Source: XYA12-FULL-58-9 sp001798605 (GTDB lineage Bacteria; Myxococcota; XYA12-FULL-58-9). From it: a DNA stretch of 36,034 bases. Of the stretch, positions 24,646 to 33,426 are shown piece after piece. The DNA lies in the NCBI GenBank assembly GCA_036736205.1, contig DAINMX010000042.1, forward strand, positions 1 through 36,034, read 5' to 3'. The notes under the pieces are model-generated. The model did no database searches, had not been told where the DNA came from, and was given only the letters and a program-made list of their open reading frames with translations. How positions within the stretch are numbered: position 1 is the stretch's first letter; each line of letters opens with the position of its first letter. Made by a program: the position numbers and the translations under genes.

Positions 24646-25977
24646 CTACACCGGCAATTGCATCCAAAAGGACATGCCGCCACCTGGACGTAGGCCAACA
24701 CCGACCTCACCACCGTGTGCCTCAACGATGCGCTTGCACAGGGCGAGTCCCAGGCCAACGCCACCGGATCTCCGCGCACGACTGGAATCGGTACGAAAGA
24801 AAGGATCAAATAGGCGCGGTACGTCCTCCTCGGCAACCCCGGATCCCTGGTCATTGACTTCCACCCGGAGGACTTTTTCGCGGACGGTTGCCTTGATCTC
24901 CACAGGTCCCGCCTCGGCATCAGCATAGCGCGCGGCATTGTCCAAATAGTTGTCGAGCACCCGACGTAGGAGAACCCTATCTGCCTGAAACTCGAAATCG
25001 CCGTCGGTAATTCGAGTCTGCAACGCGAAGGGAGTATGCAATTGCTCGAATCGTTGAACGGCCAGAGCGACCAGCTCATCTACCCGAATCGCTTCACGTC
25101 GCAGGGGCATCTCCGCGCGTCCCTGTGCGAGATCGAGTCGCGCCGCCGTCAGCGTGTCATTGATGAGCTGCTCGAGCTCGCCAAGGTCACCCCCGATGCC
25201 GACCAAGTGCGACTGTATCTTTGTGACGTCTTCTGTCTCCTCGGCTATCTGCAGAGCAATACGAATTCGCGCCAAGGGTGTGCGCAACTCGTGGGAGACG
25301 TTGGCAAGGAGCTCCTTTTCACTGCGCACCAGGTTTTCAAGCCTGCCCGCCATCTCATCGAACGCCTTGGCCAACGCGCCAACTTCATCGTTACGGGATA
25401 TTCCGCTGCGTGTGGACAGCTCGCCAGCGCCGATTCTGCGCGCAGCGTCGGTCAGTTTCTCCAGCGGCCGGGTGATGGCACGAGCATAGGGAAGGGACAC
25501 CAACGCCAACAGCAACAGGACAATGCCTATGAACGTCACACCGCGGCGAGGACCCATGGGGTGCGGAGCTCGAAACAGTACATAAGCTCGGCGAGAGGGA
25601 AACGGTGCAACCCGTATGAAGCCATTGCTCCAGGTATGGACGGCATCGGCTGTTTCGGGGATCTCCTGCAACGGTGGCAGCAGCTTGTCGCCAGCGCTAG
25701 ATATCAACGTATGGTCAGATCCATAGACCGCAATATCCATCCGGAAGTTGGCGTTGATGGATTCGAGTTTCTCACCGATGGCCTCTGGCTGATCTAGCAA
25801 CGGGTCGAGCTCGTTGACGAGATAGCGTTGCGCCGCCGCAGCAGCCACCTTCCACGCCGGATCGCCGCCAACGAGAGCAACAACGACCCCGGTCGCACCA
25901 ATGGCAAGCAGCAAAAGGATGCCGTGTAGGTAAATGCTCCAGAACAAGCGCCGACGAGGTTGCTTGCAGATCATCAT
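24646..25977 (-). CDS. Sensor histidine kinase, CpxA/EnvZ type
   Basis: 443 residues. A membrane helix (11-37), a ~105-residue periplasmic sensor, a second helix (147-164), HAMP (about 165-218), then HisKA with His229 in 'LLANVSHELRTPLARIRIAL', the N box 'VLDNYLDNAARYAD', G1 'NDQGSGV', the F box 'PFFRTDSS' and G2 'GGVGLGLALCKRI'. All kinase motifs are intact. The start overlaps the response-regulator stop by four bases (ATGA). The size, topology and order with a CpxP-like gene and an OmpR-type regulator indicate a Cpx-like envelope-stress sensor. Signal specificity cannot be read, and orthology to CpxA is not proven. Confidence 0.93.
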   Translation of the reverse strand: MMICKQPRRRLFWSIYLHGILLLLAIGATGVVVALVGGDPAWKVAAAAAQRYLVNELDPLLDQPEAIGEKLESINANFRMDIAVYGSDHTLISSAGDKLLPPLQEIPETADAVHTWSNGFIRVAPFPSRRAYVLFRAPHPMGPRRGVTFIGIVLLLLALVSLPYARAITRPLEKLTDAARRIGAGELSTRSGISRNDEVGALAKAFDEMAGRLENLVRSEKELLANVSHELRTPLARIRIALQIAEETEDVTKIQSHLVGIGGDLGELEQLINDTLTAARLDLAQGRAEMPLRREAIRVDELVALAVQRFEQLHTPFALQTRITDGDFEFQADRVLLRRVLDNYLDNAARYADAEAGPVEIKATVREKVLRVEVNDQGSGVAEEDVPRLFDPFFRTDSSRARRSGGVGLGLALCKRIVEAHGGEVGVGLRPGGGMSFWMQLPV

Positions 25978-26678
25978 TCGTCCCCGGCAGCATACTGGTA
26001 ACCGATGCCACGAACAGTCTTGATGAGCGTTGGCCGACGGGGATTGTCTCCGAGTTTTTGGCGCAGACGCGATACGTGGACGTCGATGGAACGATCGAAG
26101 GCGTCGTCCATGCTCCCTTTGGCGAGCTCCATCAGTCTTTCGCGACTGAGCACCGCCCCCGCCCTCTCGGCAAAGGCCTGCAACAATGAGAACTCATAGC
26201 TGGTGAGATCGAGCACTGCCCCCGCCAGTGTCGCCGTGCGATCTTTGGGATCGAGCCGCAGGTCTCCCACACTGACGACCTGGCTGCGTGGCCCAGCCTT
26301 ACCACGCACACGACGGACGTGGGCACGGATCCGAGCCAACAGTTCGCGCGGGGAAAAGGGCTTGGGGACGTAGTCGTCAGCTCCAATCTCCAACCCCATG
26401 ACGCGATCTGCTTCTTCTCCGCGCGCAGTAATCATGATGATGGGCACGTCAGAATGCTGCCGAACCGCTTGGCAGATCTCGATGCCGGATCGCCCCGGCA
26501 ACATGAGATCCAAGAGGATGAGGTCGAATCGGTGGCGCAGGGCCTCTTCGACGCCGCGATCGCCGTCGCTTTTGAGGGTGACAACCAAACCGTGACTCTC
26601 GAGGTATTCCTTGGTTAAGGCCGCCAGGCGTTGGTCATCCTCGATGAGCAACACATGAATGAGGGATTCCTCGGTCAT
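25974..26678 (-). CDS. OmpR-family response regulator, CpxR-like
   Basis: 234 residues. Receiver domain with 'LLIEDDQRL' (acidic pocket), phospho-acceptor Asp57 in 'LILLDLMLPG', Thr in 'MITARGEEADRV' and Lys106 in 'DDYVPKPFSP'. The C-terminal winged helix carries 'LTSYEFSLLQAFAERAGAVL', 'RSIDVHVSRLRQKLGDNP' and 'TVRGIGYQY'. Phosphorylated by the overlapping kinase, it should bind direct-repeat sites in target promoters. It lies 86 bp downstream of the CpxP-like gene and is probably in the same transcript. Confidence 0.95.
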   Translation of the reverse strand: MTEESLIHVLLIEDDQRLAALTKEYLESHGLVVTLKSDGDRGVEEALRHRFDLILLDLMLPGRSGIEICQAVRQHSDVPIIMITARGEEADRVMGLEIGADDYVPKPFSPRELLARIRAHVRRVRGKAGPRSQVVSVGDLRLDPKDRTATLAGAVLDLTSYEFSLLQAFAERAGAVLSRERLMELAKGSMDDAFDRSIDVHVSRLRQKLGDNPRRPTLIKTVRGIGYQYAAGDE

Positions 26679-26764
26679 CTCGACTCCTCAATCCTCACTC
26701 TCGACACTTCGCGATGTTACCAAGCAACGCTTTCCGACGTGAGCCACCTTTACCCTACCTGGAC

Positions 26765-27205
26765 CTATTTCTCCATATCGTCCATGTGCTCCCGCATCTT
26801 CTCCGACAGTTGCGCCCGCTGCTCGGGGGTCAACACACCATGAACAGCCAACACCTCGTTCGCCGCTTGATGGGCAACGATGCGCATCGCTTCAATACGC
26901 GCATCAATGAGAGCATGGACCATAGCGGCATCTGGCGATTCCTTGTTCCACTCCGCCAGCATCGCCTGATGATCTGCCTTGTTATCGGCGCGCACCTTCT
27001 TCATCTCGGCAAAGATCCTGTCCTTGCTTTGGTGCACAGCCTCACGCTGCACATCGGTCGCGTTGATGTCATCGAGCGCGTCGTCGACCACCCAAGTGAC
27101 AAACTTGTGCATCTTCTCCGGGTCGTGACGATGTTGCCGGCAGCTCGCCACCGTTACGCCGATTCCCAAGACGGCCAATCCCAGTGCCAAAAATCTTACG
27201 TGCAT
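26765..27205 (-). CDS. CpxP/Spy-like (LTXXQ) periplasmic lipoprotein
   Basis: 146 residues from ATG 27205, chosen for GGAG seven bases upstream and the resulting lipoprotein signal 'MHVRFLALGLAVLGIGVTVA' ending in S-Cys22. The mature protein is all helical and charged, starts with a His-rich piece (RQHRHDPEKMH) and carries the single motif 'VLTPEQRAQL' near the C-terminus, as in the CpxP/Spy/CnrX-like group. Such proteins sense misfolded proteins or metals in the periplasm and hold the partner kinase inactive. Being first in the run with the regulator and kinase fits that role. Unlike CpxP it is predicted to be lipid-anchored, and it has one rather than two LTxxQ motifs. Confidence 0.8.
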   Translation of the reverse strand: MHVRFLALGLAVLGIGVTVASCRQHRHDPEKMHKFVTWVVDDALDDINATDVQREAVHQSKDRIFAEMKKVRADNKADHQAMLAEWNKESPDAAMVHALIDARIEAMRIVAHQAANEVLAVHGVLTPEQRAQLSEKMREHMDDMEK

Positions 27206-27532
27206 GTTCTGCTCCAAGTCGTTCGTCAAGCCACCATTGGCTCACCATGCACGATGGAGTCACCAAATGTCTCTAGTGTGTGGCGCATGTGAAGAAACGT
27301 TAATCGGGGGTGCAGGACTCGGACCGAGTCGAAAAATACCGCCACAAACTCGGAAGCTACACTTGCAACGCTGCTCCGTGGTTCTGCTGTGCGAAAACGA
27401 ATGCAAAGAAAACTGCGAGCTGCTAATGGGTGCATCATGCCAAGCTTCGGCCGCACTCAGATCCGCCCTTGGGGCTCTCGTTGTTCTTGGCTTTTTCGTG
27501 ACTCGTCGAATTCACCATACGGGTTGACGTGG
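27206..27532. other. Divergent intergenic region between the CpxP-like gene and the EGF/BACON gene
   Basis: The 327 bp hold the start-site signals of both divergent genes and the palindrome at 27316-27330. I see no further gene; small open frames here lack ribosome binding sites and family features. Confidence 0.6.
27316..27330. promoter_or_regulatory. Palindrome GACTCGG-A-CCGAGTC (candidate shared operator, site 2)
   Basis: A perfect 7-bp inverted repeat around one base, 111 bp before the CpxP-like start and about 200 bp before the divergent lipoprotein gene. Near-identical to the site at 19063. It is unlike the GTAAA direct repeats bound by Escherichia coli CpxR. Confidence 0.45.
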
Positions 27533-29161
27533 ATGCGCTGGATCTGTGCGCATGGCCATTTGCTGTTTCTGGCGATAGGCATGTGCGCCTGTGGGACATC
27601 CGAAGTGCGGGTGGACGCGCCGATTTTTCCGTCACCCTGTGACTGCGGCGAAAATTCGGTGTGTGATTTCGGCAGATGCGAGTGCCCACCGGGTCTTGCC
27701 GGCAACGCCGCCATTGCCTGCATCATCGACTCACCATGCACCGGTTTGAGCTGTGGGACCTTTGCCCATTGCGAGGATGCCGTGTGTGTTTGCGACTTGG
27801 GCTCAAGTGGCGACCCCTTGACGGCTTGTTCCAGCGGCGATCCATGTGATGGCGTGGTCTGCGATGACAATGCCACCTGCGTCAGGGGGGTCTGCATATG
27901 CAACCCAGGCTATGCGGGTGATGGAGCTGTTCTTTGCAACAAGAACAGTTGTGTGACAGATGTTACGTCTTGCGAGCTGCACACGACGTGCGTTGATGAG
28001 CACTGCGTGTGTGACGAGGATTACGTCGGCGACGCCACCCTCGGATGTGTACCCGAGAGCCATTGCGTAGGAGCGCGTGTCTCACCCGCTTCGATCTCGT
28101 TCGGACCCGGGGGCGGAACGGGTCTCGTAAGCATCACGGCACCCGACGGGTGTGACTGGTCCATTCACAAGGGGGCGTGGATCGAGATCCTCTCGGATTA
28201 CCCTGGGCACGGGAATGGAACCGTGGTGTATGCCGTGGCTGCCAATCTTCAGATCCAGGCCCGTGGCATTGAGATTTCCATCGCGGACAAGATCATAACC
28301 GCAACCCAGGCCGGCGTGCCCTGTGAGTACGCGGTTGTTGCCGACTTGGTTCGTTTGCCCAATGCTGGCGGCATCAGTCACCTCGGGGTGAATACGGCAC
28401 CGGGTTGTCCTTGGCTCGCGTCGAGCGACGTTGCGTGGATGACCGTATCGTCCGAGGAGAGCGGCAGGGGTAAGAGCACCATCGAGCTCACCGTCCAGCG
28501 CAACGAATCCCCGCGCCAAAGGGCTGGTGTTGTACGAGTCGCGGACCAAGAGTTGGTGCTGGTCCAGGAGGGTTCCGTGCCGCCTCCCAGCGTTCCGGCG
28601 GGTTTGCAGGCAACGGCCTCCACGTGCAGTACCGTGGATCTTTCTTGGCGAGCGGCGTTCGCGAGTGGTGGATCCAGCGTATCCGGATACAAGGTCTATC
28701 GGGATGGAAAGTTCATTATTAAGTCAACGATTCTCGTGGCCACCGACTCCGAATTGAATGCCCGCGACACCCATGCCTACACCGTGTCAGCGGTCGACAC
28801 CGAAGGGCGCGAGTCCCTAACGAGCACGCCGGTGACCGTCGAGCTGCCAAGTTGCCCGGACAATGATCCTCCGAGTATCGAAATTATCTTTCCCACGGCG
28901 GACGCTCAATTGAGCGGCGTGGTAACCCTCATCGCTCAAGCAGACGATGGTCCGGAGGGAACCGGGATCGCCTGGGTCGAGTTCTTTGCCAATGATGCCG
29001 TGCTGCTCGGCACCGTCATGGAACCTCCCTTTTCGCTGGATTGGGATACGACCAGCGAGTCCAATGGCCGCCGGCAGATATTCTGTAGCGCCTATGACGG
29101 GGCTGGCAATCACGCAGAATCGACCTATGTTTCTGTGGTCATTGACAATCCCCCACCCTAA
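27533..29161 (+). CDS. Multidomain surface lipoprotein: EGF-like, BACON x2, FN3, Ig-like
   Basis: 542 residues from ATG 27533, which yields the lipoprotein signal 'LLFLAIGMCAC' (Cys20); the ribosome binding site is weak. About 36-175 hold five EGF-like cysteine units ('NSVCDFGRCECPPGLAG', 'NATCVRGVCICNPGYAGDG'). Two BACON-type domains follow (183-261, 264-347), each with 'VSPASISFGPGGG' or 'LVRLPNAGG' openings, a C-x-W core and an ending in I-T-x-x-Q or L-V-Q. An FN3 domain (353-439, 'YKVYRDGKFI', 'YTVSAVDTEG') and an Ig-like domain (444-537, 'AWVEFFANDAVLLG', 'IFCSAYDGAGNHAES') complete it. There is no enzymatic part. BACON domains usually bind carbohydrate, mucin or protein, so this is a probable adhesin. 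Confidence 0.87.
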   Translation: MRWICAHGHLLFLAIGMCACGTSEVRVDAPIFPSPCDCGENSVCDFGRCECPPGLAGNAAIACIIDSPCTGLSCGTFAHCEDAVCVCDLGSSGDPLTACSSGDPCDGVVCDDNATCVRGVCICNPGYAGDGAVLCNKNSCVTDVTSCELHTTCVDEHCVCDEDYVGDATLGCVPESHCVGARVSPASISFGPGGGTGLVSITAPDGCDWSIHKGAWIEILSDYPGHGNGTVVYAVAANLQIQARGIEISIADKIITATQAGVPCEYAVVADLVRLPNAGGISHLGVNTAPGCPWLASSDVAWMTVSSEESGRGKSTIELTVQRNESPRQRAGVVRVADQELVLVQEGSVPPPSVPAGLQATASTCSTVDLSWRAAFASGGSSVSGYKVYRDGKFIIKSTILVATDSELNARDTHAYTVSAVDTEGRESLTSTPVTVELPSCPDNDPPSIEIIFPTADAQLSGVVTLIAQADDGPEGTGIAWVEFFANDAVLLGTVMEPPFSLDWDTTSESNGRRQIFCSAYDGAGNHAESTYVSVVIDNPPP

Positions 29162-29240
29162 ATAGCCGTCCTCTATCACCATCAATGGCGGTCCCATGTG
29201 ATCGTTGGCTCGCATGGGGAGAATGTGATTGAATGCACTC

Positions 29241-29708
29241 GTGACGCACAAGGGAGTCATGGTTGCAATTGCCATCGTCTCGAGCGTTGGGCTCGACGGT
29301 TGCGGGGGTCTGTCCAACGACCTGTGGGGCTCGATTACCCAGACCCACCCCATGGACTTCGATCACGTCGATATTCTCGGTCAAGACAATGTGGTGGTCA
29401 TCGATTATGTGCGCAATGGCAACACCAATGAGCATCCCTGCAAGGTTTCCATCTTCGTAAAAGACCTGCCCCTCGGAGATGACACCATCATAGCGGGACA
29501 GGCGTTTCTCGACAGCGTGAACCTGGAACGGATCACGGTGGATGACCCTGGTTTTCCCGCGCACTTCGGCGGCAGTGTAGATTTTGTCAGATACCATTTC
29601 GCTCTGAGCGGCAAGATGGAAGGCGAGTTCACTTTTCTTTTTGACGACGGAACCACCTTGTTCGGAAGCTTCAACGGCACCATGGAGAATTCGACCGCCT
29701 CCCGGTGA
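29241..29708 (+). CDS. Small hypothetical lipoprotein, about 155 residues
   Basis: GTG 29241 or ATG 29259 may start it; the latter follows AAGGGAG closely, the former supplies a positive n-region (THK). Signal-like 'VMVAIAIVSSVGLDGC' ends at a lipobox Cys. The mature part is beta-rich ('FDHVDILGQDNVVVIDYVRN', 'DFVRYHFALSGKMEGEFTFL') with one further cysteine, consistent with a single beta-sandwich. No family recognised. It lies 80 bp after the EGF/BACON gene on the same strand and probably belongs to the same surface-protein group. Confidence 0.68.
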   Translation: MTHKGVMVAIAIVSSVGLDGCGGLSNDLWGSITQTHPMDFDHVDILGQDNVVVIDYVRNGNTNEHPCKVSIFVKDLPLGDDTIIAGQAFLDSVNLERITVDDPGFPAHFGGSVDFVRYHFALSGKMEGEFTFLFDDGTTLFGSFNGTMENSTASR

Positions 29709-29768
29709 ATTGACCCAATGAAACGGTTGGGGTGCGTCTTTCAACTGGAGCCTTTGTGAGCACCATCT

Positions 29769-29784
29769 GGAGCCGATCGGCTCC
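29769..29784 (+). terminator. Perfect 16-bp palindrome GGAGCCGATCGGCTCC after the small lipoprotein gene
   Basis: Lies 60 bp past the stop and has the same GGAGCC/GGCTCC stem as the hairpin at 16766. No T-run follows, so an intrinsic terminator is doubtful; a protein-binding site is the alternative. Confidence 0.35.
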
Positions 29785-29930
29785 GGTACCCCGGCGGGCG
29801 CCGCGGATGAAACGCTTCTCCGCAGAATGATTGGATAATTCCAAACCTTCGATGATTGATGTTTGGTGCAATATTTGCAACCATCGAGGAGCATGCTTAC
29901 CCGATTCAGAGCGGATTTTTGGAGGACGAA

Positions 29931-31769
29931 ATGCCTTTGATGACCCGTCAATTGATCTTGGCAGCGGTAGGCGCTCACCTCTGTGCTTGCAGCGTGACCT
30001 CCTCTCCTCCAACGATCATTGACCGTACCGCCGACTCTGAACAAGCTGGGGATTCACGGCGCGGCGACTCCAATCAAGTTGGCGATACCGGTTCCACAGG
30101 TGACATCGGCGGCAACGGCGGTGACACTCACGCGACGAATGTTGAGGTGTGCAACGGCTACGATGACGATCACGATAGCCTCGTCGATGAGGGCCTCGAC
30201 GGTGCTCCATGTGGCGATGGCGGTGCTGGGATAACCCGATGCATTCGCGGCCACTCGGTGTGCACGCACTGCATTCCGGGGGAGCTGCGTGAGTCGCCGT
30301 GCGGTTGTGACGAGACCCGCACCGACCGTTGCAGCGATCTCGGAAACTGGCAAGATGGCGTGTGCGACGGTTGCGACGAGGACGTCCAAGAGAATCCCTG
30401 TCGCCAAGCCGAGGCCTGCAAACCCGACGAGGAAATCTATCGTCGATGTGACTTCTGTACCGACGAAACCTGTGGCAGCAATTGCATGGCGTCCAGGTGG
30501 CGATGCACTGAGACCTGCGAATGGACAATGATCGAAGACTGCACCGCACGACAACCGGAATGCAGTAGCGATGACGTGAAGGTGCAGAATTGCGCCTTGT
30601 GCGGCAAGAAGCGTCTGTCCTGTGATGGCTGTTTCTGGCAATACGATCCGTGTTTGGACACAGGGATGTGTGTACCCGGCGAGATGATGCCGGTGCCATG
30701 TTTTGCCGAAGATTGCAGTGCGGGCCTATCGGCATTTATGACCTGCGGCGAGGATTGCCAATGGGAAACATCGGAATGCGCTGGATGTGTGGTCGGCGAT
30801 ACGACCTACGAAACGGCTGCATGTCTCGACGGATACGACTGCGGCACCATTGTCATCGAGCACTATTGCGAGGCCCAGGCATCCGCCCCGACCTGTGGCG
30901 GCGCCGGTGCCGTGGCGACTGGTGCGTGGCAAGAACGCGAGTACAGCCGTTCTTGCTCTGTCGACTGCACCCCCGGTCACTACACCTACGAGGATTGTGC
31001 CTTGGGCGGTTGTGGCGGCAGTCAACGGTATTATTGCAACAACCAATGCGATTGGGAGTTGTCTGGCGGTTGTGAGGAGAACTTCTCCTGCACACCAGGC
31101 GCACAACGAACAACAAACTACTCGTGCGGCAATAACTGGTGCGGCAACACCTCGGTAACCTATACCTATACGTGCGCTTCGGACGGTTGTGGCGAAACCG
31201 TCGTCATCGACGGACAATGTTCGGTGTGCGAACCTTCGACCTCCCAGACCAGCTTCTGCTCCTCGTCCCCTGGGGCCTGCACTCTGCATTCTAGCACTTG
31301 TACCGACGCCTGCGCGTGGGGCTCCTACACGACCTGTACGCCGAGCACGGATATCTGCGGCGATTGTCCTCAATGTTCGAGCGGAGCGGAGGACAATCAA
31401 GCCTGCACAACGGCCAACGGCATGTGTGGCACGCAGACGCGAACGTGCGGTGCCGGTTGCCTTTGGAGCAATTGGACGTCATGTGAGGCTGGACCCAGCT
31501 CGTGCACAACGGGTGCCCACGAATATCGGGAATGCGCGCGTTACTGCAACGAAGCGTGGACCGCCGAGTGGACCTGCAATGGTTGCGGCTGGGAACAGAC
31601 CGGCGAATGCCTGCCACCAACCGGGGCGTGCATCCCTGGGACCTATGAGCCACAGGGCGGCAGTCTGTGCAATCCGTTGATACCCTCCTGTGGTTACAAG
31701 AACCGCTATTGTGACACCAACACCTGTCGTTGGGTGGAAGAAGCGTGCTTCGGTGATTGTGAGGGCTGA
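29931..31769 (+). CDS. Cysteine-rich lipoprotein with MopE-like motif, about 612 residues
   Basis: ATG 29931 follows GGAGG by five bases. The lipoprotein signal ends 'AAVGAHLCAC' (Cys20), the same CAC end as the EGF/BACON lipoprotein. A Gly/Asp/Thr linker leads to 'VCNGYDDDHDSLVDEGLDG' (73-91), the putative metal-binding motif of MopE-like proteins. The remaining ~510 residues are a long array of irregular modules with about 10% cysteine ('CEWTMIEDC', 'CAWGSYTTC', 'CLWSNWTSCEAG', 'CGWEQTGEC'), each a C-x-W-x(4-6)-C unit found in myxobacterial surface proteins. It probably forms a disulfide-stiffened stalk. The next gene starts one base after its stop, so they are coupled. Confidence 0.87.
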   Translation: MPLMTRQLILAAVGAHLCACSVTSSPPTIIDRTADSEQAGDSRRGDSNQVGDTGSTGDIGGNGGDTHATNVEVCNGYDDDHDSLVDEGLDGAPCGDGGAGITRCIRGHSVCTHCIPGELRESPCGCDETRTDRCSDLGNWQDGVCDGCDEDVQENPCRQAEACKPDEEIYRRCDFCTDETCGSNCMASRWRCTETCEWTMIEDCTARQPECSSDDVKVQNCALCGKKRLSCDGCFWQYDPCLDTGMCVPGEMMPVPCFAEDCSAGLSAFMTCGEDCQWETSECAGCVVGDTTYETAACLDGYDCGTIVIEHYCEAQASAPTCGGAGAVATGAWQEREYSRSCSVDCTPGHYTYEDCALGGCGGSQRYYCNNQCDWELSGGCEENFSCTPGAQRTTNYSCGNNWCGNTSVTYTYTCASDGCGETVVIDGQCSVCEPSTSQTSFCSSSPGACTLHSSTCTDACAWGSYTTCTPSTDICGDCPQCSSGAEDNQACTTANGMCGTQTRTCGAGCLWSNWTSCEAGPSSCTTGAHEYRECARYCNEAWTAEWTCNGCGWEQTGECLPPTGACIPGTYEPQGGSLCNPLIPSCGYKNRYCDTNTCRWVEEACFGDCEG

Positions 31770-31770
31770 C

Positions 31771-33384
31771 ATGTGCCGTAGGATGGATAGGGCCCAGCGG
31801 CGCTGGTTTCGGGTGTCGTTCGTCCACATCGGAGTTCTTATCGGAACTCTCACCGTGCCCTTTTTCTCCGGATGTACTGACGCAGACATCCAACTGCTGA
31901 TGCCCGGAGATTCACCCTTGAGCCGCGTTCGCGTCGAGTCGACGGTGTGTGCCCCCCCCGACTTGATTGAGCCGGTGCCCTACAAAGTCCTGTTTGTCAT
32001 TGATACGTCGAAGTCGAACGAAATCACCGACCCACCGTCCCCGCCTGACAACAAGACCCGTCGAGAGCGAGCTGTACGTCAAGCGGTCGAGAGTCATCAG
32101 GACCAATCCAACGTGACCTTCGGAATCATAACCTTCTCGGACATCGCCAATGTGGCCACACGGCCGACATACACCCGTGACATGTCCATCCTAAACAGCG
32201 CCATGACGTATATCACGACCTCGGTGACCCAGTATCAAGGTGGCACCAACTATGGCGCAGCGATCGACGCGGTGACGACCTACATTTTGAACGACATCCA
32301 ACAATGGTCGGATCCTACGACCGTCGCACGCACCCACTACATCGTGTACTGGTTGAGCGATGGTTTTCCCACAGTTGGACCTCGCGACCCGGTGTTGCTC
32401 TTGCCCGGCATTCAGGGCCTGCTCGACGGCCTCAAAGATCAAGTGGCGGAGTTTCAATTCAACACCGCGTTTCTTGGCAGCGGTGACCTGCCCGTCGAAG
32501 ACCAATCGGCGGCGGTGTATCTCCTTCGCGATATGGCGGTCGCGGGCAACGGTGTCTTCACCAACATTCTCGACGGGGAGGCTTTCGCATTCGAATTCAA
32601 TCCTGAGCCTGCCCATCGGCCCTTCACACTCCTGAGCGCCGTGGCATGCAACATGAGCGCCCACTATGGCGACGATCACCCGATGATCGACAGCGATGGC
32701 GATTTCCTCGTCGACGAACGCGAGCTGATGCTCGGTCTGGATCCGTACAATCAGGACACCGATGGGGATGGGCTCCGCGATGGCGTCGAGATAGCAAATC
32801 CGGGGTTTGTGAATCCCTTGGAATACGACACTCTCTGTGAAGACAACGGCGACGACACCGACGGGGATGGATTGATTGATTGTGAGGAGAACCTCACAGG
32901 AACAGCGCTGGGAAATCCTCACACCTATGGCGACGGGATCCTCGATGGGATCGCTTTCTTCATGGGGACCGCTCCGCGCCAGATTGAGTACAGCGCCGAT
33001 CGCGACATGGACGGATATTCCGACGAGTTCGAGGTTCGTTCCCATCTCGAGCCCTTGGCAGCAACCACGCCAGAGAATGTCGATCGTTGGGCATACCGTT
33101 ATGCCATCAATGAAGTGGCTGGGCAGGCGGGCGAGAACCCCTCCCGCTGCTACGAAGTTGTCGTCGACAACGTTGCCATGTACCAGACGGGCGCCGAGGA
33201 GCTAACCCGCCGTGGCCTCAACAACGTATTTCTGGCCGTCTCCTTTGCGCCTGACCATGCGTCGGGGCCGCTTCGATTTGCCACAACAACGGTGATCGGG
33301 CGTTTCGTTCTGCCCGACTACCGCGAACCCGCTGACGGCGTCTTGCGGGCACAGTCAGAGGACTTCGACCTTCTATCTGAGTAA
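31771..33384 (+). CDS. VWA-domain lipoprotein with Asp-rich calcium-binding repeats
   Basis: 537 residues; ATG 31771 lies just past the upstream stop (TGACATG). The lipobox is FFSGC (Cys35). The von Willebrand A domain spans about 70-295 with a complete metal-ion-dependent adhesion site: Asp78-x-Ser80-x-Ser82 in 'VLFVIDTSKSNE', Thr in 'YQGGTNYGAAID' and Asp in 'YWLSDGFPT'. Thrombospondin type-3-like calcium repeats follow ('DSDGDFLVDERE', 'DTDGDGLRDGVE', 'DTDGDGLIDCEE', 'DRDMDGYSDEFE'), then a C-terminal domain of about 130 residues. Co-translated with the cysteine-rich lipoprotein, it may form one adhesive surface complex; ligand unknown. Confidence 0.9.
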   Translation: MCRRMDRAQRRWFRVSFVHIGVLIGTLTVPFFSGCTDADIQLLMPGDSPLSRVRVESTVCAPPDLIEPVPYKVLFVIDTSKSNEITDPPSPPDNKTRRERAVRQAVESHQDQSNVTFGIITFSDIANVATRPTYTRDMSILNSAMTYITTSVTQYQGGTNYGAAIDAVTTYILNDIQQWSDPTTVARTHYIVYWLSDGFPTVGPRDPVLLLPGIQGLLDGLKDQVAEFQFNTAFLGSGDLPVEDQSAAVYLLRDMAVAGNGVFTNILDGEAFAFEFNPEPAHRPFTLLSAVACNMSAHYGDDHPMIDSDGDFLVDERELMLGLDPYNQDTDGDGLRDGVEIANPGFVNPLEYDTLCEDNGDDTDGDGLIDCEENLTGTALGNPHTYGDGILDGIAFFMGTAPRQIEYSADRDMDGYSDEFEVRSHLEPLAATTPENVDRWAYRYAINEVAGQAGENPSRCYEVVVDNVAMYQTGAEELTRRGLNNVFLAVSFAPDHASGPLRFATTTVIGRFVLPDYREPADGVLRAQSEDFDLLSE

Positions 33385-33426
33385 TCAATCGTGAGCGGAG
33401 GACAACACTCGCCGGCCGAGGACGGC

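Noticed and set aside
29193..29218. Inverted repeat CCCATG...CATGGG after the EGF/BACON gene
   Set aside because: Six pairs with a 14-base loop and no T-run; probably chance.
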